A stretch of 64,000 nucleotides of DNA, taken from positions 2,096,001 through 2,160,000 of the forward strand of contig NZ_CP021081.1 of the NCBI RefSeq assembly GCF_003444775.1. The letters are read 5' to 3'. Source of the DNA: Deinococcus ficus. GTDB lineage: Bacteria; Deinococcota; Deinococci; Deinococcales; Deinococcaceae. The position numbers and the translations under genes are program-made. Below are positions 25,371 through 37,971 of this stretch, one piece after another; the stretch's first letter is position 1; each line of letters begins with the position of its first letter. The notes beneath the pieces were generated by a model, which made no database searches, had not been told where the DNA came from, and saw only the letters and a list, made by a program, of their open reading frames with translations.

Positions 25371-26342
25371 GGCATCCCGCCACACCCCGACGTGGTCGCG
25401 GATTAGGGCGCCGCTCAGGTCCTCGGGACGGGGCAGGTCGGCCGCGCCGAACCAGCCGGTCTCCAGCACCTCCTCCGGCTGGGGGGTGAGCGGGCCGGTC
25501 CAGCCGTGCGCGCGGTACAGCACGCTGACGTAGTCCACCACGTCCCCGTGCGGGTACGTGAAGCGGTACGCGGCCCCGGCGGAAAGCGCGAGCGGTTCCA
25601 GGGCCGTCACGGTCAGGCCGGTCTCCTCGTGGGCCTCGCGGCGGGCGCAGGCCTCGAAGCTCTCGCCGGGTTCCAGGCTGCCGCCCGGCAGGGTCCAGAG
25701 CCCGGTGCCGGCGTGCCGGAGCAGCAGCAATCGCCCCGCGTCGTCGGTGATCAGGACGTTCGCGCCCGGCGCGAAGAGCGGCCGCGGCCCGACCAGCCGG
25801 CGCAGGGCCAGCAGGTGCGAGCCGACGGGCGGCGGGGAGGGCACGGGTTGCAAGGGAAGCCCGGCCAGCCCCGCCCGGGCGCGCAGGACGCTCAGGCTGG
25901 CGCGGTTGGTGTTGCTGCTCAGCTCCGGCAGGGCGTCCAGCGGGAACCACTGCAGGTCCAGGGTCTCGCCGCTGTCGTCCGGCTGTGCCCCGGCCAGCGC
26001 GGCGGCCGGCAGGTGCCCGTGCGCGCGGGCGCCGACCATGTACACCTCGTGGCCGTTCGGGTAGCGGTGGTGGAACTCCGGGCCGCTCACCAGCCCCTGG
26101 GCCAGCGGCAGCAGGCGCAGGTCCGGGCAGCGCAGGCCGGTTTCCTCGAACAGTTCCCGGTGCGCGGCGGTCAGAAAGTCCTCACCAGGGTTCAGGCCGC
26201 CGCCCGGCGTGCCCCACCGGCCGTCGTCGCCGCGGCGTTGCAGCAGCACGCGGCCCGTTTCGTCCTGAAGCAGCACGCTCACGCCCACGGACAGCAGCGG
26301 ACGGTTTCCCCACACGGCCCGCAGGTTCAGGAGGTCGCTCAT
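25338..26342 (-). CDS. Double-Nudix hydrolase
   Basis: The 334-residue protein has two complete Nudix boxes. The first, near residues 47-69, is GGGLNPGEDFLTAAHRELFE followed by ETG. The second is GGSLEPGESFEACARREAHE followed by ETG, near residues 225-247. Each has the GX5EX7REUXEEXGU pattern, so both halves could be active. Tandem Nudix fusions are uncommon. The neighbours KptA and Sir2 both make ADP-ribose derivatives, a classical Nudix substrate group, but this gene is on the opposite strand and the link is inference. It is convergent with the Sir2 gene. Confidence 0.86.
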   Translation of the reverse strand: MSDLLNLRAVWGNRPLLSVGVSVLLQDETGRVLLQRRGDDGRWGTPGGGLNPGEDFLTAAHRELFEETGLRCPDLRLLPLAQGLVSGPEFHHRYPNGHEVYMVGARAHGHLPAAALAGAQPDDSGETLDLQWFPLDALPELSSNTNRASLSVLRARAGLAGLPLQPVPSPPPVGSHLLALRRLVGPRPLFAPGANVLITDDAGRLLLLRHAGTGLWTLPGGSLEPGESFEACARREAHEETGLTVTALEPLALSAGAAYRFTYPHGDVVDYVSVLYRAHGWTGPLTPQPEEVLETGWFGAADLPRPEDLSGALIRDHVGVWRDALAAQQGGQPA

Positions 26343-26403
26343 GGCCCGCAGCGTACGCGGCCCGCCCTGGCCGGGCCATCCGCCGGAAGGTGGAGCGGGC
26401 CCC

Positions 26404-27603
<1,200 letters not shown>

Positions 27604-27723
27604 ACGGCAGTGTAGGGCGGCGCCCGCGCGGGGGGTCTGCGAATGTTGAACAGCGTCCACTTGCGGGTGGGGCGGGTGGCGTAGGCTGACGGTGGCCCGC
27701 CCCGCTGCGGTGGTGCGGGCTGC

Positions 27724-27890
27724 TTCCTTCGGGGCGGGGTGTGATTCCCCACCGGCGGTGATGCTGCCAAGCAGCTCAGCCCGCGAAGCCCGCGCAAACT
27801 GCTTCACGCGCAGGCCCGATTCGGTGCGATTCCGAAGCCGACGGTATTCCGGCCAGCATGCTGCGCCGGTCAGTCCGGATGAGAGAAGGA
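27724..27890 (+). ncRNA. FMN riboswitch (RFN element)
   Basis: The sequence contains the conserved RFN blocks in order: TTCGGGGCGGGGTGTGATTC, CCCACCGGCGGT, AGCCCGCGA, GGCCCGATTCGGTG, CCGAAGCCGACGGT and AGTCCGGATGAGAGAAGG. It precedes ribD by 40 bases and would shut off the riboflavin operon when FMN is high, probably at translation initiation or by termination. Confidence 0.96.
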
Positions 27891-27930
27891 GGACCGTCAC
27901 CCCGCCCACCCCGGCGGGTGGCGACAACGT

Positions 27931-29052
27931 ATGCAGACAGGCAATGGTCCACCCGTTCGGGTGGAGGGGCCTTTCGCGTGTGACGCCGCGTTCATGACGC
28001 AGGCGCTCGCGGAGGCCAGGACAGGCATGGGCCGCACCAGCCCCAACCCCCCGGTGGGCTGCGTGATCGTGCAGGACGGCGAGGTCGTGGGCCGCGGCGC
28101 CCACCCCCGCGCCGGAGAGGCGCACGCGGAGGTGTTCGCGCTGCGGGAAGCCGGCGTGCGGGCCCGCAGCGCCACCGCGTTCGTGACGCTGGAACCGTGC
28201 AGTCATCACGGGCGCACGCCGCCCTGCGCGGACGCCCTGATCGCCGCGGGCGTGCGGCGCGTGGTGGTGGCCGCCCTGGACCCGAACCCGCAGGTGGCAG
28301 GCCGCGGCGTGGCCCGGCTGCGGGCCGCGGGCGTGGACGTGCAGGTGGGCGTGGGCGAGGCCGAGGCGCTGCGCCAGCAGGCGGGCTTCCGGTCGCTGGT
28401 GGTGCGCGGCCGGCCGTGGGTGGTGTTCAAGTACGCCATGACCCTGGACGGCCGGGTGGCGGCGTGCGGAGAGGGCAACGGCCGGGTATCCGGCGCGGAA
28501 GCGCGGCGGCGCGTGATGGTGTGGCGGAATGAGCTGGACGCCGTCGCGGTGGGCCGCGGGACGGTGGCGCTGGACGACCCGGCCCTGACGACCCGGGATC
28601 TTCCGGGCGGGCGGCATGCGCGGCCGGTGGTGTTCGACCGCTCCGGCCGGGCGCCAGTGACCGCGCAGGTGGTGCGGCCCGGCGGCGTGCTGGTCACGGC
28701 CCCCGGCGTGGCGGCCGCGCCGTTCGAGAAGCGCGGCATGACCGTGCTGCACGCGGACACCCTGCCAGACGCCTTGAGCGGGTTGGGGGCGCTGAATGTC
28801 GCCTCCCTGCTGCTGGAAGGCGGACCCACCCTGGCGGGCGCGTTCCTGGCCGCCGGACTGGTGGACGAGGTGCGGACCTTCATCGCGCCGAAGCTGCTGG
28901 GCGCGGGGCTGTCCCCGCTGACCGGCCCGAGTCGCCCGATGGCGTTGGCGCAGGAACTCAGGGACGTGACCACGGAAGTGGTCGGCCCGGACCTGCTGAT
29001 CACGGGCTTTCTGAATGACATCCCGCGTCTGGACGCGGGAGGGAGGAACTGA
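27931..29052 (+). CDS. ribD: Bifunctional RibD deaminase/reductase
   Basis: A 373-residue two-domain enzyme. The N-terminal deaminase has the zinc motif HAEVFAL and PCSHHGRTPPC. The C-terminal reductase has FKYAMTLDGRVAA, a nucleotide-binding GRGT segment and LLLEGGPTLAGAFL. It catalyses the second and third steps of riboflavin synthesis. The start at ATG 27931 gives a 21-residue extension; ATG 27994 (MTQALAEARTG) is closer to the usual N-terminus and may be the true start. It is first in the rib operon, under the FMN riboswitch. Confidence 0.93.
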   Translation: MQTGNGPPVRVEGPFACDAAFMTQALAEARTGMGRTSPNPPVGCVIVQDGEVVGRGAHPRAGEAHAEVFALREAGVRARSATAFVTLEPCSHHGRTPPCADALIAAGVRRVVVAALDPNPQVAGRGVARLRAAGVDVQVGVGEAEALRQQAGFRSLVVRGRPWVVFKYAMTLDGRVAACGEGNGRVSGAEARRRVMVWRNELDAVAVGRGTVALDDPALTTRDLPGGRHARPVVFDRSGRAPVTAQVVRPGGVLVTAPGVAAAPFEKRGMTVLHADTLPDALSGLGALNVASLLLEGGPTLAGAFLAAGLVDEVRTFIAPKLLGAGLSPLTGPSRPMALAQELRDVTTEVVGPDLLITGFLNDIPRLDAGGRN

Positions 29053-29053
29053 G

Positions 29054-29685
29054 ATGTTCACGGGAATCGTGGAACAGGTGGGCCGCGTGGCTCACACGGC
29101 AGCGCAGGGCGGGAACCTGACCGTATCCATCGAGCCGGCGCGGATGTGGAGTGACCTGGCGCTGGGCGAGTCCGTCGCGTGCAGCGGCACGTGCCTGACC
29201 GTGACCGGCTGGGACGAGCGCGCCTTCACGGTGGACCTGAGCCGGGAAACGCTGGCGAAAACGGCCCCGCACTGGCAGGCGGGCCGGGAACTGAACCTGG
29301 AGCGCGCCATGACCGCGCAGGCGCGGTTCGGGGGGCACATCGTGAGCGGGCACGTGGACGGCGTGGGCGAGATCCTGAGCGTGGACGCCCAGCCCGGCGC
29401 GTACACCATGCGCGTGCGGGCGCCCCGCGGCATGGCGAAGTTCCTCACGCCGAAAGGCAGCATCACCGTGGACGGCGTGAGTCTCACGCTGGTGGACGTG
29501 GGCGGCCCGGCCGGCAGCCGCCCGGAGTGGCCGGCAGAGGAATTCACGCTGTGGCTGGTGCCGCACACGCTGGAGGTCACCACCCTGAAGCACTGGGTGG
29601 CGGGCACGCGCGTGAACCTGGAGGCCGACCAGATCGCCAAGTATGTGGAGCGGCTGCTGGCCGTGCGGGCACTGGAGGTCCTGGC

Positions 29686-29689
<4 letters not shown>
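29054..29689 (+). CDS. ribE: Riboflavin synthase alpha subunit
   Basis: The 211-residue protein starts with the hallmark [12 protein letters not shown] and has the duplicated lumazine-binding barrel. Key motifs are [27 protein letters not shown] and a second-half [13 protein letters not shown]. It converts two 6,7-dimethyl-8-ribityllumazines into riboflavin. The ATG at 29054 follows the ribD stop by one base with a GGAGG site upstream. The stop overlaps ribBA (ATGA). Confidence 0.96.
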
Positions 29690-30870
<1,181 letters not shown>

Positions 30871-30904
30871 CCCCACGGCCCACCCTGATCCTAAGGAGAA
30901 CCCG

Positions 30905-31378
30905 ATGAACCGTATTGAGGCCCACCTGCTCGCCACCGACCTGAAGTTCGCCGTCGTCAGCACCCGCTGGAACCACCTGATCGTGGACCGCCTCGTCGAG
31001 GGCGCCGAGCTGGCGTTCGTGCAGCACGGCGGCGACACCGCCAACCTGGACCACTTCGTGGCGCCCGGGTCCTTCGAGGTGCCCCTGATCGCCCGCCAGC
31101 TCGCGGAAACCGGCCGGTACGACGCGGTGGTGTGCCTGGGCGCCGTGATCAAGGGCGACACCGACCACTATGATTTCGTGGCGGGCGGCGCCGCGAACGG
31201 CATCCTGAACTCGTCGCTGCACACCGGCGTGCCCATCGCGTTCGGGGTGCTCACTACCGACACCGTGGAGCAGGCCCTGAACCGCGCGGGCATCAAGGCC
31301 GGGAACAAGGGCGGCGAGGCGGTGCTGGCCATGATCGAGACGGTGAATCTGCTGAAACAGGTGCGCGCGAAAGTCTGA
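30905..31378 (+). CDS. ribH: Lumazine synthase
   Basis: The 157-residue protein has the conserved segments STRWNHLIVDRLVEGA, PGSFEVPL, CLGAVIKGDTDHYDFV, PIAFGVLTTD and GNKGGEA. The catalytic His is in the DTDHYD segment. It joins DHBP with the RibD product to form the lumazine used by RibE. AAGGAG precedes the ATG. It is last in the riboswitch-controlled operon. Confidence 0.96.
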   Translation: MNRIEAHLLATDLKFAVVSTRWNHLIVDRLVEGAELAFVQHGGDTANLDHFVAPGSFEVPLIARQLAETGRYDAVVCLGAVIKGDTDHYDFVAGGAANGILNSSLHTGVPIAFGVLTTDTVEQALNRAGIKAGNKGGEAVLAMIETVNLLKQVRAKV

Positions 31379-31388
31379 GCCCTCCGGT

Positions 31389-31429
31389 GCAGGCGGCCCC
31401 CGGTGACCGCGGGCCGCCTGCTTCTGTTC
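31389..31429 (+). terminator. Terminator of rib operon
   Basis: A perfect 11-bp stem (GCAGGCGGCCC with GGGCCGCCTGC) and 11-base loop are followed by a short TTCTGTT tract, starting 10 bases after ribH. Confidence 0.75.
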
Positions 31430-31495
31430 CCCGGGGGCGCCGCGCCACCCGCGCGGGAACAGTCGCGGGGCGGGGGCGCGCGTACACTGGCGGGC

Positions 31496-31753
31496 ATGAC
31501 GGGACGAGCAAGGCGGGCGGCAGACACGGTGCGGCCGGCCCCGCAGGAGGAACGCGGGGACGTGCAGGACACCATCGACCTTCAGGACTTCCTGAAGCTG
31601 CGCGGCGTGGTGGAAACCGGCGGCGAGGCGAAATTCCGCGTGCAGGGCGGCGAGGTCCGCCTGAACGGCGAGGTGGAGACGCGCCGGCGCAAGAAGCTGC
31701 GGCGCGGCGACGTGGTCGAGTATGCCGGGCACGTGCTGAAGGTGGACTTCTGA
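31496..31753 (+). CDS. S4-domain RNA-binding protein
   Basis: A short protein of 85 residues. After an Arg-rich N-terminus (about 25 residues) comes a compact S4 domain: LQDFLKLRGVVETGGEAKF, VRLNGEVETRRRKKLRRGDVV. This matches the YbcJ/YaaA-type stand-alone S4 proteins thought to act in ribosome assembly or rRNA binding. A TACACT box ends 7 bases before the ATG, indicating a leaderless mRNA and supporting this start over an in-frame GTG upstream. The stop overlaps the next gene (TGATG). Confidence 0.85.
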   Translation: MTGRARRAADTVRPAPQEERGDVQDTIDLQDFLKLRGVVETGGEAKFRVQGGEVRLNGEVETRRRKKLRRGDVVEYAGHVLKVDF

Positions 31754-32304
31754 TGGGGTACTGCGAGGACGTGCAGGAATTCCGGGACCGCAAGGACGCG
31801 CACTTCCGGACCGGCAAGGGCCCCATTCCGGAAGACGTGCTGGACGAGTTCACGGGCCTGAGTTACTACGGCGCGGACCGCGGCATGAGTTACGTCCTGC
31901 CCCTGACCCGCGCGGCCCTGGACACCAGCGCGGAGTTCACGCTGGAGACGAACACCGGCGAGCCGCGTGTCATGGCGTGCTACGGCACGGTGACGGTGCC
32001 GATGCTGGAAGGCGAGTACACCCTGAGCGTGTTCGCGCCGCTGGGTGAGGACGCGCCGCAGCGGGTGTTCATTCCGTTCCGGGACGCCACGAGCGGCAAC
32101 GAGACGTACGGCGCGGGCCGCTACCTGGACGCGCCCGTCGCGCAGGACGAGGCCGGGAACCCCATCGTGAACGTGGACTTCAACATGGCGTACCACCCGT
32201 ACTGCGCGTACAGCGACGGCTGGACCTGCCCGCTGCCCCCCCGGGAGAACTGGCTGCCGGAGGCGGTGCGGGCCGGAGAGCGGCTGCCCGTGCAGGCGAA
32301 CTGA
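31753..32304 (+). CDS. DUF1684 family protein
   Basis: This 183-residue protein matches DUF1684. It has the N-terminal RDRKDAHF, the central VFIPFRDATSGNETYGAGRY, and the C-terminal VDFNMAYHPYCAYSDGWTCP with PPRENWL. The family is widespread and its function is not established. Translation is coupled to the S4 gene by a TGATG overlap, and the next gene begins 2 bases after its stop. Confidence 0.88.
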   Translation: MGYCEDVQEFRDRKDAHFRTGKGPIPEDVLDEFTGLSYYGADRGMSYVLPLTRAALDTSAEFTLETNTGEPRVMACYGTVTVPMLEGEYTLSVFAPLGEDAPQRVFIPFRDATSGNETYGAGRYLDAPVAQDEAGNPIVNVDFNMAYHPYCAYSDGWTCPLPPRENWLPEAVRAGERLPVQAN

Positions 32305-32306
32305 CC

Positions 32307-32945
32307 GTGCCCGGCGTGGTCGCGGTGATCGGCGCGGCCGGCCGCACGGGCCGGCACGTGGTCCGACTTGCCCACGCGGCCGGGTACGCCGTGCGGGGCC
32401 TGGTGCGCACCGCGGAGCAGGCGCAGGCGGTGCAGGCGCTGGGCGCCGTGCCGGTCTATGGGGACCTGAAAGTCGAGTGGGAGGCGGTGCTGGACGGCGC
32501 GGACGCGGTGGTCTGGTGCGCCGGGACCGGCCGGGACAGCACGTCCACCGAGATCGGCCGGGACGCCCTGATCGCCGTGGCCCGGCGCCTCATGGCGCGC
32601 GGCCCGCGCCGGCTGCTGGTGGTGAGCAGCAAGAGCGCCGACCACCCCGAGCGGGTGCACCCGGCGCTGGGGGACGCCCTGCGCGCGAAGGCCGTGTCAG
32701 ACGCGTTCGTGCGGGGCTCCGGCCTGGAGTGGACCATCGTGCGGCCCGGCGGCCTGACGGACGAGCCGGGCACGGGGCAGGTGACGGTCGGCATGGACCT
32801 CCCGGGCGGCAAGATCGCGCGCGAGGACGTCGCGGCGGTGCTCGTCGCCTGCCTGGAGGACCCACGCACGGTGGGCCAGCAGTTCGAGGTGTTGGGCGGG
32901 GAGCAGGCCATTGCGGCGGCCCTCGCCTGCCTCAGCGCGCGATGA
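32307..32945 (+). CDS. NAD(P)-binding atypical SDR protein
   Basis: A 212-residue Rossmann-fold protein. The dinucleotide-binding motif GAAGRTGRHVV is at residues 9-19, with AVVWCAGTG, a VVSSKSAD segment and TIVRPGGLTDE. It matches the SDR_a5/YwnB-like NAD(P)H-binding group, whose members are often putative epimerases or NmrA-like sensors. The start is GTG at 32307, two bases after the DUF1684 stop. The last 14 bases overlap the convergent comF-type gene. Confidence 0.87.
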   Translation: MPGVVAVIGAAGRTGRHVVRLAHAAGYAVRGLVRTAEQAQAVQALGAVPVYGDLKVEWEAVLDGADAVVWCAGTGRDSTSTEIGRDALIAVARRLMARGPRRLLVVSSKSADHPERVHPALGDALRAKAVSDAFVRGSGLEWTIVRPGGLTDEPGTGQVTVGMDLPGGKIAREDVAAVLVACLEDPRTVGQQFEVLGGEQAIAAALACLSAR

Positions 32946-33639
32946 CGGCGTAGGAGAGGTCGTCGGGGGCCACCCCGGCCTGAAGCAGGGCGTCCCGGCA
33001 GGCGATCAGGGTGTGGCCGGTCGTGAGCACGTCGTCCACCAGGAGGAGCGGGCCCCGCGGCAGCTCCCGGGCGTTCACGGTGAAGGCGCCGTGCAGGTCG
33101 TCGCGGTCGGCGGCGTGCTGCCGGGCCTGCTGCCGCGTGGCGCGGGTGCGGGTCAGGGCGGCGTGGACCGGCAGGCCGTGGGGCCGGGCGATGGCGCGGG
33201 CGAGCAGGTCGGCTTGGTTGAAGCCGCGCTGCCTCTGCCGGGCGGCGTGCAGCGGCACGGGGATCACCGCCTGAATATTCCAGTGTGCGGGCAGGCCGTC
33301 GGCCAGGGCCCCGCCGAGCACGCCGGCGAGGTCGCGGACACCGGTGAACTTCAGTTCCCGCACGGCGCGGCGGTTCACGCCGGCGTACCGTCCCAGGGTG
33401 ATCAGGTGCGGGGCGGGCGTGGCGCGCAGGGGGCTGTGCGTCTCCAGCCGGACGTGCAGGCCCGCGCGGCAGGGGGCGCACAGGCCCGCGGCCCGGCCGA
33501 GCTGCTGCCCGCAGCCGGGGCAGGCGTGGGGAATCAGCGCGCGCAGCAGGCCGGTGAGGGCGGCGGGAAGGGCAGGAGCCGGGCGACCGGGCCGCTCCGG
33601 GGCGGCAGAGACGGAAGAGGAGGCGGGCAACCGGGTCAT
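32932..33639 (-). CDS. comF: ComF-family phosphoribosyltransferase-like protein
   Basis: The 235-residue protein has an N-terminal four-Cys zinc site (CPGCGQQL ... CAPC) and a C-terminal type I phosphoribosyltransferase domain with the PRPP loop LLVDDVLTTGHT. The family motif RQRGFNQADLLAR is present. ComF proteins are needed for natural transformation in several bacteria, after DNA uptake. Together with the pilin genes at 1-4.7 kb this fits a transformable Deinococcus. It is convergent with the SDR gene. Confidence 0.9.
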   Translation of the reverse strand: MTRLPASSSVSAAPERPGRPAPALPAALTGLLRALIPHACPGCGQQLGRAAGLCAPCRAGLHVRLETHSPLRATPAPHLITLGRYAGVNRRAVRELKFTGVRDLAGVLGGALADGLPAHWNIQAVIPVPLHAARQRQRGFNQADLLARAIARPHGLPVHAALTRTRATRQQARQHAADRDDLHGAFTVNARELPRGPLLLVDDVLTTGHTLIACRDALLQAGVAPDDLSYAVIAR

Positions 33640-33704
33640 GCGGGCAGTGTGCCCGCGGGGCCGTTATGCGCCCGTTAACGCCCTCTGGTCAGGCGGAGGG
33701 CGGC

Positions 33705-34025
33705 TCAGGGCTCATCGGTGGCGCGGCCGATGCGGACCTCGGCGTGGCACACGTCGGCCAGGTCCGCAGCCAATTCCGCGAGCTGCTGCGCGGTGGCGTT
33801 GCCGGGCAGCCGGATCACGTCCGGCAGGCCCGCCGGGTCCGGCCGGGGCGTGTACTCGGGCAGCTGCGCGTCCCAGTGGCGGTCCAGGCCGTGCCGGGTC
33901 TGCCAGTCGCGGATGACCTGCGCGGTGTGCAGGTGGTTGGCGCGCAGCAGGTCACCGGTCGTGGACAGGGTCCACGTGAGGGGCGGGGCCGGGGCGCGGG
34001 GGGGCACGGTCCCAGTATCCCGCAC
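33705..34025 (-). CDS. Small hypothetical protein
   Basis: The protein has about 106 residues: a Pro-rich start, a middle segment [23 protein letters not shown], and an acidic tail. No known domain is recognised. Third-position GC is high as in real genes here. It lies divergently 41 bases upstream of proS, so the two promoters overlap. Confidence 0.5.
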   Translation of the reverse strand: MRDTGTVPPRAPAPPLTWTLSTTGDLLRANHLHTAQVIRDWQTRHGLDRHWDAQLPEYTPRPDPAGLPDVIRLPGNATAQQLAELAADLADVCHAEVRIGRATDEP

Positions 34026-34066
34026 GGGCCGGCGGGGCCGGGCAGGCCGGGGCTATCATGGCCGGG

Positions 34067-35551
<1,485 letters not shown>

Positions 35552-35569
35552 AACCCAGCAGGAATCCGC

Positions 35570-35600
35570 GGGGCCCCTTCCAGCGTGAGGAAGGGGTCCC
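35570..35600 (+). terminator. Hairpin after proS
   Basis: A 12-bp near-perfect stem (GGGGCCCCTTCC / GGAAGGGGTCCC, one mismatch) with a 7-base loop starts 18 bases after the proS stop. There is no T-tract, so it may be a terminator or a processing signal. Confidence 0.5.
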
Positions 35601-35621
35601 GGTCGTGATGACGCGGCAACG

Positions 35622-35650
35622 AAAAGCCCCCGCCTGCGCGGGGGCCCTTC

Positions 35651-35652
<2 letters not shown>
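35622..35652 (+). terminator. Terminator between proS and island
   Basis: AAAA, then an 8-bp stem GCCCCCGC / GCGGGGGC with a 4-base loop, then CCTTCTT. The layout could work in both directions and insulates proS from the island boundary. Confidence 0.7.
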
Positions 35653-35721
<69 letters not shown>

Positions 35722-35855
35722 AAAACCTGTCATAGACACAATATTCTTATTTAATGTATCGGTCAAGGAGGACTAGAGCTAACGATTTATTTAACTGCCT
35801 ATGAAACAGCGGGGTCTACCTGCACGACTTGAGACGACACTGGGCACTTCATTCT

Positions 35856-36488
35856 TTATTCTCTTTGTTCAGTTTGTCTATACTGCGGATCAGATCCGCT
35901 TGAGCTAAAGCTTATTTTCGAGGAATTACTGTATATCACGATTGCTATTAGGCCAACGATGATTAAAAGAGGGAGATAATATATATAACTTATTACCATT
36001 TTTGCACGGATGCGTATTTTATTATCGATCCAGTAAGAGGCAGCCTTAAATCTTCCTTCTTTGGTTTCTTCCCTACTTGCAACTATAGAGTAGTCAATCG
36101 GCTCATGGTTGTCATAGTGAGATAGAATAGCAGTGTATCTCGCCTTTATTTCGTTGATTTTATTATTATCTTCATCCAGATGATTCATTAGAGTTTCAAT
36201 TTCTAGAGCACATCGATACATCTCTTTCGACCGGTGATAAAAGTTCTCAGATGAAAGTATTGCGCTATATACTAATATCACAATAGCTATAGCTGATTGC
36301 AGGACATTTAGAATAGCTCCATTTGGCTGTATTTGTATTTGAGGAAGTACTATTAAGATTGCAGAGATAATACTAATGGCCCACTGGGACATCCTGTTAT
36401 GACTCATCAATCTCTTTGATGCTTCAAAACGACTCTTTCGAGTCATATTCATTTTATTTCTCAGTTTCGCTATCTCTGTATCTGTCAT
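35856..36488 (-). CDS. SLATT-domain membrane protein
   Basis: A 210-residue protein. A basic N-terminus (RKSRFEASKRLMSHNR) precedes two adjacent membrane helices (about residues 31-50 and 58-80). A long helical cytoplasmic segment with YHRSKEMYRCALEIETL and YTAILSHYDNHEPIDYSI follows. A third membrane helix is near the C-terminus (about 168-192). The pattern, especially the ENH-like DNHEPIDY block, fits SLATT proteins, which are predicted pore-forming effectors in nucleotide- or nucleic-acid-sensing conflict systems. The partner gene is the RT upstream. Low GC matches the RT and differs from the chromosome. No Shine-Dalgarno is seen, and the AT-rich start may be leaderless. Confidence 0.8.
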   Translation of the reverse strand: MTDTEIAKLRNKMNMTRKSRFEASKRLMSHNRMSQWAISIISAILIVLPQIQIQPNGAILNVLQSAIAIVILVYSAILSSENFYHRSKEMYRCALEIETLMNHLDEDNNKINEIKARYTAILSHYDNHEPIDYSIVASREETKEGRFKAASYWIDNKIRIRAKMVISYIYYLPLLIIVGLIAIVIYSNSSKISFSSSGSDPQYRQTEQRE

Positions 36489-36500
36489 ATAAGTATATAA

Positions 36501-36620
36501 GATAGGAGCGTAAACTACGTGAGGTAACGCCTACAGCCCATACTGCAAGCTCAATGTCTCGGAAGATAAGACTTGATGTACCACCTTGCTCTTAGCAAGA
36601 TGTCATAATGCGCTCCTATC
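36501..36620 (-). ncRNA. Putative structured RNA between RT and SLATT genes
   Basis: A perfect 10-bp inverted repeat, GATAGGAGCG / CGCTCCTATC, closes a 120-base segment; one G-U and one A-T pair extend it. It starts at the RT stop codon and ends 13 bases before the SLATT ATG. Inside, read on the minus strand, are a hairpin CTTGCT-AAG-AGCAAG and a second 7-bp stem CTTGCAG / CTGTAGG with wobble pairs. This gives a closed multi-branch fold. Several defence RTs use an adjacent noncoding RNA as template, so this is a candidate partner RNA. Expression is not shown by sequence alone. Confidence 0.5.
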
Positions 36621-37971
36621 AGTAGACGACATTACCGCTGAACGAGCCAAGAGATCTTAATCTATTTCTCACGTACCTCTCATAGGTCTGATTCACCTGT
36701 TCGGCGGTATGTTGTTCGATTGGCGGAGCCAAAATGCCCCGTTCAGTTAGATAGTCGAACCTTTCTTCGGTCGACAAGACAACGTCAAAATTTTTTATAT
36801 AGCCTTCTGGATTATTATGTTTCCATCTAATACACGCTTGCACATGGCGACGTATAGGAATGTGATCCGGAAAGTCCCGATTGTATTTCCCCAAATTGAC
36901 TTCGATAAAGTTATCAAGTGCATAGAATTGCGATAGAGAGCTGGACAAGCTAAAATAGAAAGTGAATCCGAGCTTCTTTCCCTTGTATATAGCTCCAGTG
37001 ATATGAGTATTAAGATCGTCAAGGAAATTATTATAAATAATATTCTTTGGTACTCCGCGATATCTAATATTCTTGCCAGATATGTCCTCCTCTAGACGCC
37101 TCATCATATCTGCAAGCTTTCTATAATGCTTATCAAGACTAGTAAATTTTATGCTGAAATTTCTTCCATCATATTCATACCCTAGGAATTCGAATCCTTC
37201 CGCTACTCTATGTATGGCAGTTTTTTCTGAGTTTATTGTCAATCCAAGTGATGATGATTTTGTGTTGAGTTCGCTTTTGACGATCTCAAGCTCCTCTCTA
37301 CTATCAGAGAAAATTATTATGTCATCCATATATCTATAATAGCGACGGCCCAGCATGATATGATCAATTGCGCCACCATAAATGTTAGCGAGGATGTTAG
37401 ATATTGGTATACCTTGGGGCAGACCTTCGCTCCTATAAAAGTCTGGCTTTTTATTAATAAATCCTGAGGGAAAAATATGGTTATTTACCGCCCATTCAAT
37501 AATTTTTATAGCATAAGGATCCACTATCCTACTCCGTAAAATTAACAAAAGCTTATCGTGGGGAATACTATCATAGTAATTCTTAAAATCTGTCTTAAGA
37601 ACGTAACCACTTCGAAGCACATCATCTTGTATAGCTCGAATAATCACGTGTTGATGGCTTGGACTGGAATACTCAGGAAAATGATAGGCAATATAGTCCT
37701 TAAGAGCCGTAAGTAACACGCGATCTCTAATCGTGGGAATGGCAAGTCGCCTTGGGGTAGAATCATATCTTTTTGGCACCAATATTTCATTATATGGAGT
37801 AAATTTGTAACATTTCTTGTCTACTTTTCTGATTATTGTATCCAATTCCGCGTCTTTTACTTTAGCAAAGTCCCGGAATCCTATTCCATCCCTGCCAGTA
37901 GATGGTTTAGTAATTGCTCTCTTATAAAAACTCTCTATATCAAAAAGTTCAAGGAACAAAGAAAATTCCAT
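36619..37971 (-). CDS. Reverse transcriptase of RT-SLATT defence-type locus
   Basis: A 450-residue RT. The motif order is R-x-LAIPTIRDR (motif 2 region, residues 75-83), catalytic Asp in KTDFKNYYDSIP (Asp128), GLPQGIPISNILANIYG (183-199), YMDD at 214-217, a GL-x-INSEKT segment and EFLGYEYDG. About 180 further residues form a helical C-terminal domain. There is no maturase zinc/thumb of group II introns, no intron RNA and no nitrilase fusion. The pairing with SLATT suggests a defence RT (UG/DRT-like class); the exact class is not assignable by eye. GGAAG precedes the ATG. Confidence 0.88.
   Translation of the reverse strand: MEFSLFLELFDIESFYKRAITKPSTGRDGIGFRDFAKVKDAELDTIIRKVDKKCYKFTPYNEILVPKRYDSTPRRLAIPTIRDRVLLTALKDYIAYHFPEYSSPSHQHVIIRAIQDDVLRSGYVLKTDFKNYYDSIPHDKLLLILRSRIVDPYAIKIIEWAVNNHIFPSGFINKKPDFYRSEGLPQGIPISNILANIYGGAIDHIMLGRRYYRYMDDIIIFSDSREELEIVKSELNTKSSSLGLTINSEKTAIHRVAEGFEFLGYEYDGRNFSIKFTSLDKHYRKLADMMRRLEEDISGKNIRYRGVPKNIIYNNFLDDLNTHITGAIYKGKKLGFTFYFSLSSSLSQFYALDNFIEVNLGKYNRDFPDHIPIRRHVQACIRWKHNNPEGYIKNFDVVLSTEERFDYLTERGILAPPIEQHTAEQVNQTYERYVRNRLRSLGSFSGNVVY

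Noticed and set aside
36619..37971. Group II intron or retron reverse transcriptase
   Set aside because: No maturase domain, no domain V/VI RNA and no msr-msd-type repeat are visible. The SLATT partner points to a defence-type RT instead.
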